DNA of 30,000 bases from positions 5,290,157 through 5,320,156 of the forward strand of contig CM022679.1 in the NCBI GenBank assembly GCA_012295275.1, read 5' to 3'. The stretch is from Chrysomallon squamiferum (taxonomy: Eukaryota > Mollusca > Gastropoda > Neomphalida > Peltospiridae). The notes below the pieces were generated by a model that was not told the DNA's origin, made no database searches, and worked only from the letters and a program-made list of their open reading frames with translations. The translations under genes and the position numbers were made by a program. This document shows, one piece after another, positions 20,729-30,000 of the stretch (its first letter is position 1; every line of letters starts with the position of its first letter).

Positions 20729-21370
20729 TGGATGAAAGAGATAGGTGAGGAGGGGAGGGACGCTTCCAGTAGCACCCTCACGATTCCCTGGACCCACGAA
20801 TGTACTGTACTTTCTTTGTATATGTAAAATTATATCACGTTTTTCACAAAACACTAATTAGTTTGTATTGACCAATAACGTACATTAAAACTAATAACAA
20901 GTACAGAATTCTAAAAGCTTTGTTAAACTGTTACCAGATATTAAAAGTAGAAATAATTTAATTTCAATTATTTGTAATTCCAGAGAATTATCCGTAGCTG
21001 TTTCTTATTAATAAAGTTTTATATTCATAATATTTATTTTAATACTGAAATTAAAAAAATTTTTTTTTTAAAAAAAAATAATAATAAAAAAAGAAGATTA
21101 ATATTGTATTTAGTTTATTAATTATACTTGTTATTGTTAATTCTCCATCGTATTATACAGAGTTTGTTAAATACTCTGTGCTATGAGGTAAGGGCTGAGT
21201 GCAAGCGTAACAATTTCAATTAACGGAAATTACGTTTGGTTATTAAAGTGTAAAGTTACAGTTCTGAAGTACAGTGTAGATAAATACTTACTGTAAGTAT
21301 AAATGCGATGTAATTAGAAGTTTTTAAACTAGTTTCCAGTATATTTTTGTAAAGTTTAAAGTGAGGAGAT
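20729..21370. other. Unique AT-rich spacer with a short GC-rich patch
   Basis: A GC-rich patch at 20738-20800 follows the A-rich array and could be the end of a degraded mobile element. I found no partner end. The rest is unremarkable. Confidence 0.4.
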
Positions 21371-21379
21371 AGTTTAAAA

Positions 21380-21545
21380 AATAAACAAAATAAAATAAAA
21401 TCAAATCAAATATAATCATTATACCGTATGAATGAATATATGAATGATTGAATGAATAAATTAATTATTGAATGAATAACTGAATGAATAAATAAATAAA
21501 TAAATAAATAAATAAAATAAAAAAATAAAATAAAATAAAATAAGA
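21380..21545. repeat. (AAAT)n / GAATGAAT low-complexity
   Basis: GAATGAAT units (21430-21490), AAAT units, then AAAAT units. Confidence 0.88.
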
Positions 21546-23148
<1,603 letters not shown>

Positions 23149-23224
23149 TAGATATTTGACGTCATAAAATGTATGTTGTCACAAGTTAGATATTTGACGT
23201 CATAAAATGTATGTTGTCACAAGT
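23149..23224. repeat. Perfect 38-bp tandem duplication carrying CRE octamers
   Basis: Two identical 38-bp units (23149-23186, 23187-23224), each containing TTTGACGTCATAA. Perfect identity indicates a recent duplication. Confidence 0.95.
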
Positions 23225-23356
23225 TACATAATGCAGCGTATTCCCGTCTCTGTAGAAACTCACTTTTCATGATGACGTCTCTGAATATAACATCGTAAGT
23301 CGCATTGTCTGACGTATTACCTTATTTGACGCAACAAGAGAAATGATGTGACGTAT
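23157..23356 (+). promoter_or_regulatory. Cluster of six CRE/ATF-type TGACG sites
   Basis: TGACGTCA at 23157-23164 and 23195-23202 (full palindromic CREs), TGACGTCT at 23273-23280, TGACGTAT at 23310-23317 and 23349-23356, and TGACGCAA at 23327-23334. CREB/ATF/bZIP proteins bind such sites. The nearby gene it would act on is not visible. Confidence 0.45.
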
Positions 23357-23930
23357 TTCCGTTTGCGAACATTGTTCTTGCTATGGTAATTTGTGTAACT
23401 TGGCTTTGCATTGTTCTTGTAATTGAAATAAATAATGTTCGAGACAAGGACAAGCAAAAATGTCGTATTATTCAATCAAGTCACGAGCCTGAAACTTAGT
23501 ACCACAGAGGACATTCAGTGTCTTGTATCTAGTTCTAAAATACGTACTAATCAAGGAGACATCGCATATTAATACAAAACATGTCCCATAACAAATTAAT
23601 TTTAATTAAACATTCCAAGCCAGTTCAGTTGTTCATCGGAAATGCTCTTTCTTGTATAAGTCGATGTTTACGTGGTACTAAAAGAAAATCTAATTTCAGA
23701 AAAAGATAAAGTCGCATGCAATCAGACACTTACATTCTGACTCAGAGTCAATTTGTTCTGTGTTGTTTTTATTTTAATAGACAATGATACCTTACCTTGT
23801 GGTAGTCTTTTGATATATTTGTATTTGTGTCTGTTTTAATCTTATATAACATTCATATGATTAACACAAGTAAATGTAAGCGGGACCAGAATCTTTATAA
23901 TTTAATATTTGTAGGCGATTTCAAAGAGAA
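23357..23930. other. Unique spacer
   Basis: No gene or element recognised. Confidence 0.5.
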
Positions 23931-24200
23931 CGTTCAACAACAACAAAACAACAACAACAACAATAACAATGACAGTGATGATGATAACAATACATGTAAC
24001 AATAATACAAATAATAAAAATGAACTGTAATTCTAACAAGTGCTAGGGGACATAGTCAAAGAAGGCCAACAATAAAATATTCAGTATCATGATGATTATT
24101 ATACTGAGTACAACGGTGATGATGATTATGATGACAAATATGATGATCCTGAAGATGAGGTGTTGGTGATGATGCTGATGATGTCAACGACGCTAATTTA
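23931..24200. repeat. (AAC)n, AAT and degenerate (GAT)n
   Basis: AAC units (23936-23968), GATGATGATAAC, AAT mixtures to 24020, then interrupted GAT units (24090-24190). Confidence 0.8.
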
Positions 24201-24830
24201 AATAAGTAATAAAATAAATCAAAAATAATCCAGACTGGGCGTGCTGGGAATATTCATATTCACTTGTGGCAGACAAATACAAGGATCACACATACAGTAA
24301 ATATTAATGACGTGTCGGCCTTTCCATTTGTCACACAGTAAAAATTCAGTTAAAACACCAAAACGGCAACATTATTTTCATAATCGAGAACTTTGCTTCA
24401 CAAGTAAATCTAAAGATTACTATGCTTAAGCTGTCTGCGAATCCGTGTCTAAAACAAACGCCATTAATAAAGATCTACGGATGTGATAAATTGCAATGGG
24501 ATAAACGACAAGACATTTCTTTATCCATCTTTAGTTATTATTAAAATACTTAATTACAACCCATACATTTCTGAAACGTATTCATTAACATCGCATTAAC
24601 AGCCGTTAAATTAATTTACAATAAATTCTTCTCCGATTTTTCGGAAAATTCCAAAATGGCCGTCACCGGAACGAAATGGACTAATCCTTGGTTATCTTTC
24701 CTTGGCTGAACTCTTCAACTAATAGGACAATTACTATAACCACTGTTTTCGCTGATAACTGTTTAGTGAGATAACGGATTTATTAAAATAATAGCCCCAG
24801 GCTCTACTTGACTGTACACGATCAGCACTT
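24201..24830. other. Unique spacer
   Basis: Unique AT-rich DNA without a recognised gene. Confidence 0.5.
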
Positions 24831-24946
24831 GCAGACGTTTAGGGGCGGTTCCAGAATGAAAGGAGGAGTGTATTTTTTTTTAGGGAAGGTTAATATTATA
24901 TGTTATTGCAAACTGCATAGGCGGGGTTTGTTTGTTTGTTTGTTTA

Positions 24947-24948
24947 CC

Positions 24949-24987
<39 letters not shown>
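24947..24987. repeat. (TTA)n microsatellite
   Basis: Pure ATT units, giving a poly-Tyr run in one frame. Confidence 0.95.
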
Positions 24988-25164
24988 TTGGTTTTTTCTT
25001 TGATTCTTAATTTACGTACTTATATCCTAACATACCTATATGGCTACATAAGTCTTATTTGTGAGTTTTATTCTTTCTTTCTGTTTTCGTTTTCTTTCTT
25101 GTTATCTTTTCAGACGTCTCGCTTCATTAAACTTATAATATATTCATTTAATCACGAACAAATT

Positions 25165-25258
25165 ATTCTTTCATTTATTCATTCATTCATTTGTATATTA
25201 CATTTTTATTTATTCTTTCATTTATTCATTCATTTATTTGTATATTACATTTTTATTT
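25165..25258. repeat. Two-copy 47-bp tandem duplication
   Basis: ATTCTTTCATTTATTCATTC...TTGTATATTACATTTTTATTT recurs at 25165 and 25212 with very few differences. Confidence 0.85.
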
Positions 25259-25405
25259 ATTCAATCACTCATTCATTCATTTCCACCTACACTGGCCTAA
25301 ATAAAATAAAAATAAATAGTTCACCCAACTCCCATAGGACGAATCGATCCACCGACCTCTGGCATTTGCGTGCTACTTTCTGGAACCGGTCTGCACCTAA
25401 ACTGC

Positions 25406-25765
25406 TTGTGTCTTCACTGTTTGTCCCGCGTGGCCGGAAAGTGACCAACGACTAAACAAATATGCAGGATCGCGTCTTTAACTCAATTGTATGTCCGATC
25501 AAACACAATGTGTGATTGGTAATATATGAAATCGATCGATTGCTGTTTAGATAACGGGTCTGTCAACACTGGGTGAAATATTAGATGAAAAGCGCTATTA
25601 GATTAATTTGTCGCACGCTTTAGAGACAATAAGAAAATTGATGGCAACCTCCCAACTGAGATTTGAAGAAATAATTATTAATGCAAGACGACGGCGATGA
25701 TAAATAACGAAGGAGGAAACGCGGGTGAAGACGTCGGTTACGAAGAATAAAAATTCAGTGGAGAA
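25406..25765. other. Unique spacer
   Basis: No gene or element recognised. A GC-richer patch sits at 25400-25450, adjoining the candidate transposon end. Confidence 0.45.
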
Positions 25766-26110
25766 TATGATGATGATGATGATGATTATGGTTATCATGA
25801 TTTAATGAAAAAGAAAAAAACGGTAGGATAATGTGGTTATGAAGATGATGACGACGATGATGATTATAGAGTCGAAGTAGACGAATGTGATGGGGATGAT
25901 TATGATAATACTGATTCTGATGACAACGGTTTTAGAAAATGATAATTATTTCTATGGCGATGATGACTAGTATAAAGACTACGAAGAAAATACTGGTGAT
26001 GATAAGAAAAAGAAGAAAGGCATAAACATAATAAAAAGTGATGTCGATGATATTACGTTGAAGAAAAAGGAGAAAAGAAGAAAAAGGAGAAGATGAAAAA
26101 AATGAATGCG
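25766..26110. repeat. (GAT)n and GAA-rich purine low-complexity region
   Basis: Pure GAT units at 25766-25784, then interrupted GAT/GAC units and GAAGAAAAAG purine runs to 26105. Confidence 0.8.
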
Positions 26111-26662
26111 TTAACGGCGATTAAATAGAACTGACTTGAAAACTACAACAGTGTTATCCCTTTCACACAACAAGATTAATACTGTCTGGAAACAGTTTGT
26201 ATTGTGTCATCACGACAAATACGCTTGAACCTCCTATAAAATTAAACATGTTTCAGTTTACATTATAAAGAAATAATCTAAATGTGCAACCCATCCCTCG
26301 TAATGTACCTTGATCCACTCACAGTATCTACAGTTTCATACACACCCATCTATTGATGACTCCCTGTCTAATCTATAAATATATTTCTATTTAATTCTAA
26401 TTACTTGAAAATAATCTGCTTCGGTGAATCTTTATTTACATTCATTACTCAGATCTATATCATGTCTTATTTATTTAATTCAAGTGAATGATTTTGTAAA
26501 ATCACAATAATTATATCTGTATGGAAAGATACGATTATGTAATGTTTGTATTAAAATAAATATTATGGTAAAATGCATATTTCTTACAGAAAAACAATAA
26601 AAAAGAAACCTTCCTCCCCCGCAAAGAATAGGCAATGAAATAGGAAGTTTAAAATAGAGGAA
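26111..26662. other. Unique AT-rich spacer
   Basis: No gene or element recognised. Confidence 0.5.
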
Positions 26663-26883
26663 TTATAAAATATTAAACTGAAAAATTGCAGATAGCAGAA
26701 TGGAAAACTGCTAAATTAATTATAGCGGAATATCGACAGATAAGTGCTCATTTTCATTACAAATCTGAGTAGTTATAAAATATTAAACTGAAAAATCCAA
26801 AATTCCAACTTGGCAAAATTGCTAAATTAATTGTAACAGAATGTGGACACAAGCATGATAATTTTCATTATCAACATGCTGAT
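26663..26883. repeat. Diverged ~110-bp tandem duplication
   Basis: TTATAAAATATTAAACTGAA recurs at 26663 and 26773. GCTAAATTAATT recurs at 26710 and 26821, and ATTTTCATTA at 26750 and 26861, so the period is 110-111 bp. The interiors have diverged. Confidence 0.8.
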
Positions 26884-27700
26884 AGCATTTTCAGTAATAC
26901 AAATTGAGTATTGAACGGAGGCTGGACAAACGGTATTACCAAGGCAGTTGCGTGTGACGTCATCAGGTGTCGGACAAAGACACAACTCTTGTGTCAGATG
27001 GTCATAACCGAGCAATTAGAGCCTATTCGATTCAGCACCATCGCTGTTACCGCGGTATGAAAACGACTTCGCGTTTCACACAACTTACAAAATGTATTAT
27101 CACTTACCCAGATCACTAAAGACACACGAGAGAAAGAGAGAGGTGTCAGCAGCAGGGGAGCAAGGGCAGGCCGCAGGGGCAAGGGGTGAGCTTCTTGTAG
27201 CTCTGTCATTCTTTACGGCCCGCAACAGAAAAAGCGAACACTTTGGCATCGGTCAACGGTTCTGGCTGAGATGTAATTAAAAGACCCTGTAGGACTCTCT
27301 TCATCACTAAAAGGTCCTTCTAGGATCCTCTCCATCACCGTGAAGCAGAACAACGGCGCTGACCCCGGGGTCGCCGCGTTTCTTTTGTCGGGTTTGTCAG
27401 AGCACTTGACTCGGTTTTCGCGAGGCTTTCTGCAGTTGATTATTTCACGTTTAACTTAACACAATAACGTCTCGGCGTACGACGGTTCGCTTAAGTGATG
27501 AGGATTTCACGTCTGCGTGGACGTTCAACGTCACCTCTGCATCGACACGGCTTGTGACAGCTTCGTGTGTGGAAGCAAAACTTCAATATTATAGTCTTAG
27601 TGTTAAAGGTTTAAATTTGTTATGTTTTGTTGCACGGATAACTCAGTATTAAAAGTATTTCGTAATGAAACTCTTCCTCTGTTGATTCATTGATCCATTA
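26884..27700. other. CpG-containing, GC-richer island
   Basis: Much less AT-rich than the rest of the window, with many CpGs, a TGACGTCA at 26955-26962, a two-copy ~30-bp repeat at 27283-27338 and a perfect 12-bp palindrome (GACCCCGGGGTC, 27361-27372). Overlapping open frames on both strands (26994-27280) show no domain. It may be a promoter or 5' exon of an unseen gene, or mobile-element DNA. Confidence 0.35.
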
Positions 27701-27723
27701 TTCATTCATTAGTCTGTTTTTGT

Positions 27724-27890
27724 TACACACACACATGCACACACGCACACTCATACACATATATATGTACATACGAACATACACATACATATATAAGGCA
27801 TATTGTAAATATACATACATACATAAATACATACATACATACATACAAACATCCATATATACGTATATGCACACACATATAAATATAATT
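27724..27890. repeat. (CA)n, (CATA)n simple repeats
   Basis: CA run, CATA tetranucleotides (27812-27850) and TATATA patches. Confidence 0.92.
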
Positions 27891-28110
27891 ATTATAACTA
27901 GAAATGAACTGTTCATACCAGTGTTTTCTGTTTCTGTATTAATGAACTTTGTTCATCGCATGCTAATCACACTGGATCAAGGGAGAATTACCTGTGTACA
28001 TACTCATAATAAACTGCAGATTACAATACACTGATGAGACGAAAACTAGCATGCTGCGGCTTAGCTTAGGTTAATTCGTATGTGACTGTGTAGTCCTGTT
28101 TATAGACAAA
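27891..28110. other. Short unique spacer
   Basis: Nothing recognised. Confidence 0.5.
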
Positions 28111-28440
28111 TATAATACTACTTCAGCTACTATTACTAGTACTACTGTCGCCTTTACTGCTACTACGACTGTCGTTGCTTAACATTGTTAAGATAATTAC
28201 TATTGCTAATACTACTGCTGCTACTACAGTTTTTACTTATATAACTAACATCACCTGTTACTGCTACTATATCAATTCTACAACAGTTACTACTACTGCT
28301 ATTATCAACATCACCTTAGAACTACAATTATTACAGAAACCACTATTAGTTGCTGTTTTTATTTTATAGTAGAAGTGGTAGAAATAGTAGTTGAAGTAGT
28401 AGTAGTGGTAATAGTAGTATTTAACAATAGCAGTACTACT
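28111..28440. repeat. Degenerate (CTA)n array flipping to (TAG)n
   Basis: ACT/CTG units run to about 28360. From 28366 the orientation flips to TAG/GTA units. The right part (75 bp) is complementary in kind to the left part. Confidence 0.82.
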
Positions 28441-28497
28441 GGTATTATGTAACAGATTTGCTCCTACCGCCAATATAAGAACATGAAAGGAAAATAA

Positions 28498-28577
28498 TAA
28501 AAACATCGGAGATTCGATCCCACAACATTTGACACAAGAAATCTTAACCAAATTAACGATCACTAAGGAAACACGAA
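28498..28577 (-). mobile_element. Degraded tRNA-derived SINE-like remnant
   Basis: Read on the minus strand, TTAATTTGGTTAAGA resembles a tRNA D-arm / A box, and GGGATCGAATCTCC a T-arm / B box. The distance from the GG pair to the T loop is 31 nt, against about 36-37 in a real tRNA, and the T stem pairs poorly, so this is not a functional tRNA. A tRNA-derived SINE or pseudogene is the likeliest source. Confidence 0.3.
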
Positions 28578-29320
<743 letters not shown>

Positions 29321-29690
29321 AGAAGAAGAAGCTGGGGAAAAAATAAAAATAAAAAAAGTCCAATAAACGTCGGAAAGCAGAAATTGAAGGCAGATAGAGA
29401 GAAAGCTTTTTAATACTCGTAAACTGATTAACTCTTAATGTGCTGCTGAAACAGCCGGGTATTACATCACACTCGAGATTATTCACAGACTGACGGTTAA
29501 TCGTTAAGCAGTAATGGTGATGAGTAGGTTTTCGTTTCTTCACCTGTCTGCGTGGAGAGGTTGCATGCAGTTGGTGTAATGCGCAGTTGAATTACTCATT
29601 TACTTTGATAATGGGCATAATTCATGTTTGGCATGTTTGTCTATCATAGCAATACTTATCGTCATCAATAATTTTATTTCTTCATTCCTT
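29321..29690. other. Unique spacer
   Basis: No gene or element recognised. Confidence 0.5.
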
Positions 29691-30000
29691 CTTCTCTTTC
29701 TTTTTTCTCAAATTTTTCCCTCATCTTTCGTTTTATATATTTGTCTCTTGATCTGCATGTTTCTTTCCATCTCCCTCTCTCTCCTTCTTTCATTCTCTTT
29801 TTATTTGTTCCTCTCTCTCTTTCTTTATCTATCTCTCTTCCTCTCTCTCACTCTGTTATATATATATTTCTCTCTCTCTAGATCTCTTGCTCTTTCTTTC
29901 ACTTTTCTCTTTCTCTATCTCTCTCTTCCTCTCTCTTTCGTTACATATTTTTCTCTCTCTCTTGAGCTCTGTTAAGCTCTCTACTTCTCTGTCTGTCTGT
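29691..30000. repeat. Degenerate CT/CTTT pyrimidine-rich region
   Basis: Interrupted TCTCTC, CTTT and CTGT units run to the right edge. The Ser/Leu/Phe-rich open frame follows from composition. Confidence 0.85.

Larger units (their letters stand above)
24831..25405. mobile_element. Candidate non-autonomous DNA transposon bounded by imperfect inverted repeats
   Basis: The left end reads GCAGACGTTTAGGGGCGGTTCCAGAA. The right end, reverse complemented, reads GCAGTTTAGGTGCAGACCGGTTCCAGAA. They align with two gaps and share GCAG, TTTAGG and GGTTCCAGAA. The left end resembles the GGGGCG ends of the element at 15899. The interior is low-complexity with no transposase frame. No target duplication is visible, so it could be two unrelated remnants. 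Confidence 0.3.

Noticed and set aside
20738-20800. GC-rich patch after the AAAAT array as a transposon end
   Set aside because: GGGACGCTTCCAG is vaguely like the GGGGCGGTTCCAG end, but no inverted partner was found.
26994-27280. Overlapping frames on both strands in the GC-richer island
   Set aside because: Neither strand shows a recognisable domain, and they contradict each other.

Overview
The window looks like nuclear DNA from a metazoan, most likely a lophotrochozoan and perhaps a mollusc. The evidence is a canonical histone 3' stem-loop, a gene whose reading frame ends at a consensus 5' splice site, strong AT richness, and very dense simple repeats: long (GA)n, (CA)n, (AAT)n, (TAG)n and (CATA)n tracts and poly-A/T runs. 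The taxon is an inference from genome style; nothing here identifies the species. There are no prokaryotic-type operons, no rRNA, no CRISPR array, and no recognisable transposase or reverse transcriptase frame.

Two genes are well supported. At 730-1236 (+) lies an intronless linker-histone (H1-like) gene with a complete replication-dependent histone architecture: an H1 box (611-617), a TATA box (680-687), a winged-helix globular domain, a basic C-terminal tail, and a 16-nt histone stem-loop (1261-1276) 24 nt after the stop codon. Its tail is built from three copies of a ~59-bp DNA repeat. The middle copy is read in a different frame from the other two, so a stop codon carried inside the repeat is bypassed until the last copy. 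At 12613-13026 (+) lies the first coding exon of a single-pass, probably type II, membrane protein of unrecognised family. It is preceded by a leader region made of a degenerate ~19-bp repeat and followed by a GTAAGA splice donor. Its remaining exons are presumably outside the window, or within it but unrecognised.

A 68-residue hydrophobic small ORF at 19148-19354 (+) is a weaker candidate gene.

The rest is intergenic or intronic DNA. It contains seven long GA/CT tracts (about 70-100 bp each), many trinucleotide arrays, and several diverged minisatellites (7881-8042, 14535-14614, 25165-25258, 26663-26883). A perfect 38-bp duplication at 23149-23224 carries the CRE octamer TGACGTCA and begins a ~210-bp cluster of TGACG sites. 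There is one convincing short non-autonomous DNA transposon (15899-16191) that sits inside a trinucleotide array, a second and weaker inverted-repeat-bounded candidate (24831-25405), and a degraded tRNA-derived SINE-like remnant (about 28500-28575, minus). The two supported genes show no functional link to each other. I see no multi-gene system; the most unusual object is the histone tail repeat.
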